From Candidatus Omnitrophota bacterium (lineage in GTDB: Bacteria > Omnitrophota > Gorgyraeia > Zapsychrales > Zapsychraceae), in contig JADFXQ010000010.1 of the NCBI GenBank assembly GCA_015233495.1, positions 1 through 44,340 on the forward strand: a stretch of DNA of 44,340 nt, in the 5' to 3' direction. A program made the translations under genes and the position numbers. Under the pieces are notes generated by a model that saw nothing but the letters and a program-made list of their open reading frames with translations, was not told where the DNA came from and did not search any database. This document shows, one piece after another, positions 8,662 through 16,752 of the stretch (position 1 is the first letter of the stretch; each line of letters begins with the position of its first letter).

Positions 8662-9855
8662 TTACTCCTCGTCTATTCCCGCGGGGGAAACGATTCTGGT
8701 AATTTTTCCCGGCAATAAGTGTTTCGGCATAAACGCCAGTTGGGCAATCAGGGTTGGCAGCACGGCGCTGGCGATCACCGAAGCGATCAAAAACGAATAT
8801 TGCTCCTGAGTAACAATTCCATGCGAATAACCATAAACCGCGGCAATCGCGCCAAATGTAAGTCCGGTAGACATCAACAGCGTGTAAAACCACCTTTCCG
8901 AACCCTCCCGGTGAAACAGACCGACTACCGGATACAAACCAAAAATTTTCCAGACAATTTTGCCGGCGAGTAAACCCCCAACAATCAAGGGCGCGGACCA
9001 CAGCGCGGGAACTGACACCAAGGTCCCGACCCGCAAAAAATAAAACGGAGTCAAAAACCCCACAGTCAAGGTCCGCATCCTTCTTACCCAATGCTCCTCT
9101 TGCGCGGCGAATTCCGCCAGGACAATACCCGCGACATACGCCGGCAAAACCGCCTCGCTTCCCGACCAAAACGCCAAGGCGCCAATCCCGAATAACACAA
9201 ACATCAACCATTTCGCCCGAATCGCGGCAGTCCGGTTCCCATAAATTCTGGTCAACGCCTTTGTCACCAAAGGAAACAAAATCAAGACCCCGGCCGTAGC
9301 CAAAATAAACACCGTAGTTTTATAAGTGAACGGCGCGAAAATAAGTCCCAGCCCGACAACCGTGCTCAAATCATTAACAAAACTCGCGCCCAGAATACCT
9401 TTGCCAAATTCGGTTTTATTCAGTCCCGTCTCCAGCATCACCGTGTAAATCACCGCCATAGACGTGGTGGACAGCGCGATACCGGCGAGCCAACTGGCCC
9501 GGACATCCCAATGCAAAAGCCAGCGCGCCACAGCCGCGCATCCCAAAAACGGGGCCAAAAATCCAAAAATTCCGACCACGGACACCTCGGTCAATTTCGT
9601 CTTCATGATCCGCGGGTCCAGTTCCGCCCCTGCCAAAAACGTCAACATGACCACGCCGGAGGCAGCCAAAAACTTCAGCCACTCCTGATTGTTACCCAAA
9701 CTGTCGGCTCCCCAAAATCGCGTAGCCACCGCGCCGGCTGCCACGCCGACACAAATCTCAACCAGCGCGATCGACATCCGCAAATGAAAAGCAATGATCG
9801 CGGCCAAAACCGCCAACCCCAACCAAACCGCCGCAATTGTAAATTGCGCTTCCAT
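8662..9855 (-). CDS. Monovalent cation:proton antiporter (CPA2/KefB type)
   Basis: A polytopic membrane protein of 397 residues with about 12 hydrophobic segments. The start at 9855 is chosen over an open frame 31 codons longer: a GAGGGC ribosome-binding site lies upstream and the protein then begins with a hydrophobic helix. Family-typical elements include LAGAELDPRIM, GIALSTTSMAVIYTVMLETG and GASFVNDLSTVVGLG, which carry the polar helix-breaking and acidic ion-binding positions. The family exchanges Na+ or K+ for protons at the inner membrane. No C-terminal RCK/TrkA domain is fused. It is the first gene of an apparent antiporter-asmA-fxsA operon. Confidence 0.87.
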   Translation of the reverse strand: MEAQFTIAAVWLGLAVLAAIIAFHLRMSIALVEICVGVAAGAVATRFWGADSLGNNQEWLKFLAASGVVMLTFLAGAELDPRIMKTKLTEVSVVGIFGFLAPFLGCAAVARWLLHWDVRASWLAGIALSTTSMAVIYTVMLETGLNKTEFGKGILGASFVNDLSTVVGLGLIFAPFTYKTTVFILATAGVLILFPLVTKALTRIYGNRTAAIRAKWLMFVLFGIGALAFWSGSEAVLPAYVAGIVLAEFAAQEEHWVRRMRTLTVGFLTPFYFLRVGTLVSVPALWSAPLIVGGLLAGKIVWKIFGLYPVVGLFHREGSERWFYTLLMSTGLTFGAIAAVYGYSHGIVTQEQYSFLIASVIASAVLPTLIAQLAFMPKHLLPGKITRIVSPAGIDEE

Positions 9856-9962
9856 AAATGATGCCCTCTTTAAATTGAAATGCGGGGAGTATATATTCAG
9901 AAAAACTTGACGTGTCGAAATATAATTTCTCTTTAGTCTCTTTACCAACCTTTTTTTACTTA

Positions 9963-10025
9963 AGTTTATTATAAACTCCTCACAAAGTCGACCGATTTTT
10001 CTCGTTTACAATGCGTTTACAATGC
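9963..10025 (-). promoter_or_regulatory. Palindrome with TATAAT plus tandem 11-bp repeat upstream of antiporter
   Basis: AGTTTA-TTA-TAAACT at 9963-9977 is a perfect palindrome whose minus strand holds TATAAT (9967-9972). About 27 nt further upstream GTTTACAATGC is repeated exactly in tandem (10004-10014 and 10015-10025). The arrangement looks like a controlled promoter for the antiporter operon; a good -35 hexamer is not evident. Confidence 0.4.
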
Positions 10026-10040
10026 TTACCGCGATAAGAC

Positions 10041-10080
10041 AAAAAAAATCTCCCGTTACTTGGGAGATTTTTTTCTTTTT
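10041..10080. terminator. Bidirectional intrinsic terminator
   Basis: AAATCTCCC (10046-10054) pairs with GGGAGATTT (10062-10070) around a 7-nt loop. It is preceded by a run of A and followed by a run of T. On the minus strand it ends the glycoside hydrolase-like gene about 30 nt after its stop. Confidence 0.85.
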
Positions 10081-10099
10081 TAAAAAGAATGCCGTATCT

Positions 10100-13000
10100 T
10101 TATTTCACCGTAATGACTTTATTCGGCGTAGTTTCCCCAAACCACTGCACGCCTTCCTGCATCATCTTCCACTGGAGGTTGTAATTCCCCGGTTTCGCCG
10201 GCGCCGTGACGCTAAACGTCAGCACCACGGTCTCATTCGGAGCAACATCTTTGGGCATCTCCACGCGCGTCAAACCCCAGATATTATTTCCCGGCCAGTT
10301 CTGGGTTGACAAACGAAACGCATCCGCCTTTTTCCAGGTGTTCGACCCCGTATTCTGCAAGGTCACGCTAACCTGATAATTACCCCCAGCAATCATATTA
10401 TCTGGCGCTGTTTGCGTGATATATTTTGAATCATTCGGTTTAGGCACAGGAATCACGGTAATAACTTTATTCGGCGTAGTTTCGCCGAACCATTGGATTC
10501 CTTCCTGCATCATCTTCCACTGGAAGTTGTAATTCCCCGGTTTCGCCGGCGCTGTGACATTAAAATTAAACTGTGCGGTTTCGCCGGGATTGACATCCTT
10601 ACTCAATTCCACCCGTGACAATCCCCAGAAATTATTGTCAGTTGGGTTTTGTACTGCCAAACGAAAATTATCAGATTTTTTCCAAATATTGCTTCCCGTA
10701 TTTTTAAATGACACGCTTACCGCATACACTTGACCCGCCGTCATCTGGTCCGGGATTGTTTGCCCTGTCCATTGGGAATTATTCGGAGTCGGAATCATGA
10801 TGCTTCGTCCGGAAGACATCTGACTTTCACCCAGGTCATTAAAGGCTGTGAGGGCGATGAAATAAAATTTATTCTGCGCCAATCCCTTGAGCTTGCAACT
10901 CGTCACTGCGCCGACCGACAAATATTTCGTGTACTGACCGGGAGTCGCAGCCACATAGATTTGATAACCTGTCGCATTAGGAATCGCGTCCCATTGCACG
11001 GACAGCTCGTCGTTGACCGGTTGTAATTGTGGAACAGCCGGAGTTTGCAACAATGTTTTGACATATTGAGGCCAGGTCACCCCATCCCCGTCGTGGTCTG
11101 CTGTTTTAAGATAAAATTGATAATTTTTCCCGCCTTGCAGATACAAAGTGACTTCGGTCGCGTCATCGACTTCGGACATCGATTCATGCGTCGACTCAAT
11201 GCCGTAATAAATTTGGCACTTATGCGAACCCGGCGCAAATTTCCATTTGATGGTGGCGGTTCCCGGCCCGCCAACCGCTGACAAAAATGTTGGCGCGTCT
11301 AAAAACGTTGTCGCGCTCTGTTCCTGCGACTTGGCGCTCTCGCCATCCGCGTTGATCGCGGTCATGGCAAAATAATATTTCGTCCCGCCGTCCAGCCAAA
11401 GAGTTGCGGTCCCGTCTTTAGGAAGATCGACGGAATGAGCATACACACCCGGCTGTAATCCATAATAAAATTTGTAGGAAGTCGCGCCCGAAACCAGGTT
11501 CCATTGCAGTGACAGGCTCGCGGCGCCCGGCCTAACTATGACCGTCACCGGCGGGTCGAGCGGCCCCGCTAACGTAGTAACGCTTTGTTCCGCCGATTTG
11601 GGACCCTCCCCTTTTGCAGTAACCGCGCTGATTGCAAAATAGTAAGTGGTCTGGGCTTTAAGGTCTTGTATGGTGTTGACTGTCATAAAATTGCCCATCA
11701 CGATCGAATTGCTGTAAGTGCCTGGTGTAGTCCCATAATATAAAATATAGGATGTGGCGCCATCCACTCTGTCCCAGGTCAAATCCACTTTGTATTTCCC
11801 GCCTACGGCCTTGATGTTTGTAGGCGCTGACTGCACGGAAACATTGACGGCTTTGTTCAGCGTTATTTCACCAAACCATTGCACATGCTCTTGCAACATT
11901 TTCCATTGAAAGTTATATGTGCCAGGTTGCGCCGGTGCTTTAACGTTGAATGTCAAGACCGCTGTCTCACCGGATGCAATTATATCTTTCGGAAGTTCCA
12001 CCCGGTTTAATCCCCAGATATTATTGTCTGTGGAGTTTTGCGTACCCAGCCGAAAATTGTCAACTTTTGTCCAATTGTTCCGGCCCGTGTTCTTTACTGT
12101 GATGCTGATTGAATACGTTTTTCCGCTAATCATGCTGTCCGGCACTGTCTGCGAAATAAATTTCGCGTCTTGGGCCGCGAGTTGCATACTTGTCGGCGTG
12201 GCGCTTGCCTCATTGGAAATAGCGCTTTCTTGAATCCCGTTATAAGCGCTCACCACAAAATAATAGGTCAATCCGTTTGTCATGCCGGCTGTCTGCGTGA
12301 ATGCTGTCCCCGTAACATTAGTCAAGAAAGTATACGGACCTCCTTTTACGGTTGAATACTTTACAAAATAAGACGTAGCTCTGGAACTGGCCGCCCAACT
12401 TAAAGCGACTTGCCGGTCGCCCGCAGTAGCGCTCAATCCGGTCGGAGCATCCGGAGTAGACCATTGCGCCGCCAGATCATAATAAACTTTCCGAGGCGCG
12501 ACGACATCTGCGCCGCCGGCAACCGAATTGGGATTTACGGACATGATGCCAAACCACTCTTCATTCGAAAAATTATCCGGGAAACTGCCCCAAAACGGCA
12601 TACCGAAATATTCTTGTTCTGCATTGCAGCGATCCGACTGATTGCTGCAGTAAAATTCATAAGGTTTCCACCATTCATCCGAATATTCCATGACGTTCGC
12701 GCCAATCGCGATCAAAGAGTGATTGGCGACTTCTTTCCACAAAGACACATCCCAGTCCGACTGCGTGGAAGAATCATACACTCCGGCGCTTTTTTGTTGT
12801 GTGCTGGCCCAATTGTTTATGCCGGAAGCGTTTGTCACTGACCACGCGTCTACTCCATACTCCGAAATCCACAGCGGTTTACGGGATTTTGCGGCGTAAT
12901 CGTCGAATAACGTCCCAAAACTTTTTCCGGTATACACATTGGTCCCCCAAATATCCAGATCTGGCATTTGAGCGTCGGTTGTGCCCTTATCGGAATTTCC

Positions 13001-14044
13001 AATTTCCGCGATCCCGCCATTGACCACCGCGACAGGATGATAGTTTTTTCCGCCATTCGCGCTGGAAGGATTATACGCGGGATCTTCCGCGAGATGCGCA
13101 GCGCAAGCCATTTGATTGACCAAGCTATACCAGGCTTTCAACTGGCTGGCCGTCAAATTTTGTCCGCTGTGTTTCTTCAAGATATTGAAAATGGAATTAT
13201 AGTCCGCCGGATATTGCGTCTTTAAAGCATTCAACGCAGCCGGCGAATTTAAGTCCACAATGATGTCGCCGTTGTAATTCAGAAAATTGCCCGTTTCCCG
13301 CAGCCAAAGAAAAATTTCATCGCCCCGCTGGGTCCCAAACACATTTTCCAAGTCAGCTTTCCCAACCACGCTGGAATTAAGCATCTGATAATTATTCTCA
13401 TTGCCAATCGCCCAAAATAAAATGGCTTTGTGAGTTTTGAACGTGTTAACGTAATCCACAAAACGACTGATGATTTGCGGTTCGGTCAGGACATTGCCGC
13501 TGTCGTCAGTAATCCAGATATGATTATTAGCGTCAAAATTTAAATAATTCATCCAGAATCCCGCAATAACTTTCAAACCATATTGAGCGGCGAGATCCAA
13601 GGTGTTTTGCGTGATATAATTAGGGAAGCGACCATTGTTTGTGCATTGACAACTTACGGTTGTCTTATTTCCTTTCCAAATACGGATAGTATTGGCGTTC
13701 ATTTGCCGCAACAACGCGAAATCGCGATTCAAGATATTCGTATCATCAAAAATGTTATTCGCAGTTTTGTTGAAACGCGGGTCCTCGGGAGAATACCCCC
13801 AATCACTGGGATAGCGGCCGATCGGTGTCGGTTGATATCCGACGCCTTTGATGAAATAGGGCGCATAGGTCCCCGTCTCTGATAACACGCTTAAACGTCC
13901 GTTGGCGATTTTGACCCCGGCGCTCATAGCGACGCTGTCGGCAAAAACCGGAGAGTTAAAAAAAACAAACAAAGAGAATAAGCAACCGCCCCAGATCAGT
14001 TGATTAACGGCGATTGATCGGGTCCCGCGGGAATGTTGTTTCAT
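10100..14044 (-). CDS. Secreted glycoside hydrolase-like protein with FnIII and NBR1-type Ig-like domains
   Basis: A 1314-residue protein with a signal peptide (cleavage probably after VFA, residue 35). Residues about 45-525 resemble a TIM-barrel glycosidase of the GH2/GH5/GH72 type: NTIRIWKG, then GNEN with putative acid/base Glu216, and ISEYG with putative nucleophile Glu395. The tail has a FnIII-like domain (about 531-618), an NBR1-type Ig-like domain (about 625-738), four FnIII-like domains (about 739-1088), and two more NBR1-type domains (about 1090-1198 and 1205-1314). Each NBR1-type unit carries KNTGxNxW, a WGLxRVExxKD and a WKMxQExxQWFGE signature. The substrate cannot be told. An AAGGA ribosome-binding site precedes the start. 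The gene has its own promoter and terminator and is apparently monocistronic. Confidence 0.8.
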   Translation of the reverse strand: MKQHSRGTRSIAVNQLIWGGCLFSLFVFFNSPVFADSVAMSAGVKIANGRLSVLSETGTYAPYFIKGVGYQPTPIGRYPSDWGYSPEDPRFNKTANNIFDDTNILNRDFALLRQMNANTIRIWKGNKTTVSCQCTNNGRFPNYITQNTLDLAAQYGLKVIAGFWMNYLNFDANNHIWITDDSGNVLTEPQIISRFVDYVNTFKTHKAILFWAIGNENNYQMLNSSVVGKADLENVFGTQRGDEIFLWLRETGNFLNYNGDIIVDLNSPAALNALKTQYPADYNSIFNILKKHSGQNLTASQLKAWYSLVNQMACAAHLAEDPAYNPSSANGGKNYHPVAVVNGGIAEIGNSDKGTTDAQMPDLDIWGTNVYTGKSFGTLFDDYAAKSRKPLWISEYGVDAWSVTNASGINNWASTQQKSAGVYDSSTQSDWDVSLWKEVANHSLIAIGANVMEYSDEWWKPYEFYCSNQSDRCNAEQEYFGMPFWGSFPDNFSNEEWFGIMSVNPNSVAGGADVVAPRKVYYDLAAQWSTPDAPTGLSATAGDRQVALSWAASSRATSYFVKYSTVKGGPYTFLTNVTGTAFTQTAGMTNGLTYYFVVSAYNGIQESAISNEASATPTSMQLAAQDAKFISQTVPDSMISGKTYSISITVKNTGRNNWTKVDNFRLGTQNSTDNNIWGLNRVELPKDIIASGETAVLTFNVKAPAQPGTYNFQWKMLQEHVQWFGEITLNKAVNVSVQSAPTNIKAVGGKYKVDLTWDRVDGATSYILYYGTTPGTYSNSIVMGNFMTVNTIQDLKAQTTYYFAISAVTAKGEGPKSAEQSVTTLAGPLDPPVTVIVRPGAASLSLQWNLVSGATSYKFYYGLQPGVYAHSVDLPKDGTATLWLDGGTKYYFAMTAINADGESAKSQEQSATTFLDAPTFLSAVGGPGTATIKWKFAPGSHKCQIYYGIESTHESMSEVDDATEVTLYLQGGKNYQFYLKTADHDGDGVTWPQYVKTLLQTPAVPQLQPVNDELSVQWDAIPNATGYQIYVAATPGQYTKYLSVGAVTSCKLKGLAQNKFYFIALTAFNDLGESQMSSGRSIMIPTPNNSQWTGQTIPDQMTAGQVYAVSVSFKNTGSNIWKKSDNFRLAVQNPTDNNFWGLSRVELSKDVNPGETAQFNFNVTAPAKPGNYNFQWKMMQEGIQWFGETTPNKVITVIPVPKPNDSKYITQTAPDNMIAGGNYQVSVTLQNTGSNTWKKADAFRLSTQNWPGNNIWGLTRVEMPKDVAPNETVVLTFSVTAPAKPGNYNLQWKMMQEGVQWFGETTPNKVITVK

Positions 14045-14130
14045 GATTAATCCTTTTTTAAGAACAAATAGTTTCCTATCCTTGGGTTATTTTGTAGATT
14101 TGAGACATCAATTTTGGAATAAGCGCTAAA

Positions 14131-14158
14131 AGTATATCTGACTTTGGCGGGAAATCAA
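14131..14158 (-). promoter_or_regulatory. Candidate promoter of the glycoside hydrolase-like gene
   Basis: Minus-strand TTGATT (14153-14158) and TATACT (14131-14136) are separated by 16 nt, about 87 nt upstream of the start codon. The match to the sigma70 consensus is good, by eye. Confidence 0.55.
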
Positions 14159-14258
14159 GGCAATCCGAGCTTGGGAAAAAAAGGCTTTACAACGCCAATC
14201 TCGTCGGAAAAATAAACGACAAAGGAATGAATAAAAAATAATTAAAAAAATTATATTA

Positions 14259-14292
14259 AATCGGGACGCCCGGTCCTGCGAGGGAACCGATT
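14259..14292 (-). terminator. Compact structured element with U-rich tail after the SWIM gene
   Basis: On the minus strand AATC/GATT closes a 34-nt fold that can contain two small stems: GGTTCC/GGACC with one bulged base, and GGG-CGT-CCC. A TTTAATATAATTTTTTT tract follows. It lies about 110 nt beyond the stop of the SWIM gene, so an unusual terminator is the simplest reading. The 358-nt gap 14045-14402 otherwise holds only the promoter listed above and A/T-rich sequence. Confidence 0.4.
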
Positions 14293-14402
14293 GCCCACCA
14301 GCCTTTTTTACTGAAATAACCTATTATCGGATGATTTGAACATCAATCCTCTTGTCCCGGCCTTGCGGATTAAATTTCTATCTGATTTTTTTCACCGTAC
14401 TG

Positions 14403-15152
14403 TCATGGTTTACGAGCTGATCTTTTTTGATTAATGTCTTCTTCCCCCTCGGCAATGTCGATGCCGAAAATCACGGACAAATCTGCATCTTTGAGAATTT
14501 TGGATTTCGCGGATTGTTTGGCCGGCACTTTGATCCCGGCCTTATGGATCAAATCCATGTGGTTGACATGACGCAATTTGAACAACAGTTCCGGTTCCTG
14601 GTCCAAACGATTGCCCACGCCGTACAGCACGGCAGCTACGTGTTTGCACATATCCGCCCAGTCCGGACAGGAGCAATCCAAAGCAATCTCTTGCGGCGTC
14701 GGGAAAAGGCCGTTGTGTTTATCGATCATGGTTTTCATGACTCCGGCCGATAACTTACCCTGTAAAAGTTCAATCACGGAATCAATTTGACCGGAGCAAT
14801 GTTGCAAAATCGCGGCCCACTTTTTTGGATCAACTGTTTGAATATCCACCTTGACCTTATAAAGCTCCGAGCCTTGAACCAGGGCCTCTACTTTGCCGTG
14901 ATCAACGTGCAAATGAATCACCGAACCATTGCGGACATAAGTGCGGCCCCGAGGCAGACGATTCGCGTAATCGCTGAATGATTCCAAGTGCGCGCACCAG
15001 GCCTTGCCCCAAAATGTTTTTGCAAGAAGGTGTCCATTGATCACCACCGGCGAAACTTTCTCACCCTTTTTCTTTAATTTCGCCGTAACCTTCTGCGCAT
15101 TTTTGCGCCGTGTCGCGACGGAAACATATGGCCGCCATCCCCAATCGTACAT
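14403..15152 (-). CDS. SWIM zinc-finger protein
   Basis: A 249-residue protein whose N-terminal part (YVSVATRRKNAQK, then AKTFWGKAWCAHLESFSDYANRLPRGRTYVRNG) is typical of bacterial SWIM-domain proteins. The SWIM zinc site CxCx6CxH is formed by Cys160, Cys162, Cys169 and His171. SWIM domains bind nucleic acid or protein partners. In many bacteria such genes lie directly beside a large SNF2-family helicase, and here the SNF2 gene on the same strand ends about 3 kb upstream, separated by an ATPase gene and an IS110 remnant. A GAGGAGT ribosome-binding site precedes the ATG. The true partner is inferred from context only. Confidence 0.85.
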   Translation of the reverse strand: MYDWGWRPYVSVATRRKNAQKVTAKLKKKGEKVSPVVINGHLLAKTFWGKAWCAHLESFSDYANRLPRGRTYVRNGSVIHLHVDHGKVEALVQGSELYKVKVDIQTVDPKKWAAILQHCSGQIDSVIELLQGKLSAGVMKTMIDKHNGLFPTPQEIALDCSCPDWADMCKHVAAVLYGVGNRLDQEPELLFKLRHVNHMDLIHKAGIKVPAKQSAKSKILKDADLSVIFGIDIAEGEEDINQKRSARKP

Positions 15153-15239
15153 TTTTTACTCCTCATATTTGCAACTTCAAACAAAACATACCAACATCCG
15201 TTTTATGCTATCGATACCTGGTCTCGCCGTCGTAGTTAA

Positions 15240-15343
15240 GATGGTAACCAGTTGCCCTCAAAGGCAGAGCGTATTACGCTTAGCCTGAGCGCTCAGCCAA
15301 TAATGGCCAGCGAATTAAAAGGAGGCACAACATGGTTACCATC
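15240..15343 (+). ncRNA. Structured leader of IS110 transposase, candidate bridge RNA
   Basis: Four hairpins follow one another: TGCC/GGCA (15253-15266), AGCGT/ACGCT (15268-15280), the palindrome TGAGCGCTCA (15286-15295) and GCCA/TGGC (15296-15307). They are enclosed by a perfect 11-bp pairing of GATGGTAACCA (15240-15250) with TGGTTACCATC (15333-15343), which covers part of the transposase start codon. IS110-group elements are known to encode a bridge RNA in the non-coding left end before the transposase; position and structure fit. The guide loops have not been identified. Confidence 0.45.
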
Positions 15344-16371
15344 GGATGCGATGTACATTTAAAAACCACCACCATGACCGTATTAGACCATGATGGCAAC
15401 AAACTCGCGAGAAAAAAACTTGATAATGATCCACAACAACTTACACGGTTTGTACGACAATTCCCTGGGAGCAAACAAATAGCCATGGAAACTTGTTATA
15501 ATTGACCAATATTTTACGAGCTGTTTAAAAACGACGTCGACGATTTTCGTCTTTTGCACGCCCGCAAGTTGCAATCGATCATTGCGTCCCAAGCCAAAAA
15601 CGACACCAATGACGCAGACGAAATCGCCTATTTGGTTCATAGCCGCCGTCCATTGTCCGAGAGCTATGTCGCCGACTTACAAACGCGCGGGTTCCGCCGC
15701 CTGTTGCGGACACGCGCGGGTTTTTCTTTAGATGTCGCGCGAATTAAGAACCAGATCCATGCCATACTTAATTCCCACACGTTTTATAGTCAAAGACCAC
15801 AAACTTTTAAAGATCTGTTCTGCAAACGCGGTCTGGCTTATCTTGAAACGGTGGAGCTTCCCGAGCAAGAGCGTTTTATTCTCAACCGATTGTTAGATAA
15901 AATCGTCGAGCTTGAACGCCGCCGGGATGAATTTGACGAATATATTCAACACATTCATTTTCATCACAAAGATCTGGCATACCTTCAAAGTGTTCCCGGA
16001 ATGCGCGGTAATATTTTAAAATATATTATCCTCGCCGAGATCGACAATGTTGATCGATTCCCTATCGCCCGAAGCCTTGTGGCTTATGCCGGGCTCATTC
16101 CCCGCGACCGATCTTCCGGCGGGAAAATCCGGTTCGGTTCGCTGCGCAGTGAATGCAATCAGTTCCTGCGTTGGGCGCTGATTCAAGCTGTTGTCCATGC
16201 CATTCGGCAAGACCCAGGCATGAAAAATTATTACACCCAAGTTAAAAAAACAATCGGAATAATTCCTCGGCCGCACGAATTGCTACGGCCCGGGCTTTGT
16301 TAAAAGCCATTTATTGTGTTTTGAAAGAGCATCGTATGTATCGTAAACATGTTGTTGTAAACCACGTGTAG
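15332..16371 (+). pseudogene. IS110-family transposase, inactivated by stop and frameshift
   Basis: The frame opens at 15332 after a strong GGAGG site with MVTIGCDVHLKTTT, the RuvC-like start carrying the first catalytic Asp. It reads METCYN and then meets TGA at codon 58 (15503-15505), where the family normally has Trp. It continues in the same frame through NDTNDADEIA and the C-terminal transposase region SVPGMRGNI and DRSSGGKIRFGS, with the candidate serine. At a run of seven A near 16246-16252 the frame shifts: the open frame ends at 16303 with an unrelated tail. The -1 frame instead gives the expected ending SAARIATARALLKAIY to a TAG at 16369-16371. Restored length is about 346 codons, normal for IS110. 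Two independent lesions make activity unlikely. Confidence 0.88.
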
Positions 16372-16670
16372 CTCACCACGCCCCTTTATCGTCCGAGTCT
16401 TTTAGGCGAGGATGGAATGATTCGTAGTTTTGAGTACCGTGGTTCTAATATTAACTTGTGCCGCTTTCACAGGGGCACCGATATAAGGATGCAACACGAA
16501 CGCAAAATTAATTTAACCGGTCGTAAAATTATTTTACTGCCGGGATGTAGATCGTTTGTCTCAAAGAGCAGATGATGATTACTGGTTTTTACAATATTTT
16601 AAAAACACCGACGGAAAAAAAGTCTGTAGAACAAAATTTAATGGGCCGCTTGACACTGGTTACTATATAA

Positions 16671-16743
16671 GGGGCGCCCCTTGTGGGCGCCCGTTATCCG
16701 GTCGCGCCAGAACAACGGGCGCCCACGAGGGGCGCCCCTACAA
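16671..16743. repeat. Dispersed GC-rich palindromic repeat, copy 1
   Basis: Nearly perfect inverted repeat: a left arm starting GGGGCGCCCCTTGTGGGCGC and a right arm ending in the complementary sequence, with a central GGTCGCGCCAGAAC. It ends in CTAC, 10 nt from the stop of the DUF4143 ATPase gene. Related copies lie at 23273, 29155 and 30022. The stretch 16480-16670 before it shows no gene I can support. Confidence 0.85.
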
Positions 16744-16752
16744 CATTTTACA

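Larger units (their letters stand above)
15190..16480 (+). mobile_element. IS110-family insertion sequence, decayed
   Basis: The element comprises a structured leader (15240-15331), a broken DEDD-type transposase frame and about 100 nt of 3' sequence. IS110 elements usually lack clear terminal inverted repeats, and I could not place the ends. The left limit must lie beyond the ribosome-binding site of the SWIM gene (about 15170). The right side includes a GTGCC/GGCAC hairpin near 16457-16477. Outer coordinates are therefore approximate. Confidence 0.5.

Noticed and set aside
14045-14402. c-di-GMP or other riboswitch before the secreted glycosidase-like gene
   Set aside because: No GEMM-type conserved blocks were found, and the structured element lies upstream of the best promoter, so it is not in the mRNA leader.
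15503-15505. TGA read as Trp or Gly (altered genetic code)
   Set aside because: asd, acpP-region and other intact genes end in TGA and keep normal length, and no other gene in the window has in-frame TGA at conserved Trp positions. A nonsense mutation in a decaying transposase is simpler.
16240-16260. Programmed -1 frameshift at the A-run of the IS110 transposase
   Set aside because: The frame does not fit a classical X-XXY-YYZ heptamer, IS110 transposases are normally single-frame, and the gene already has a nonsense codon.
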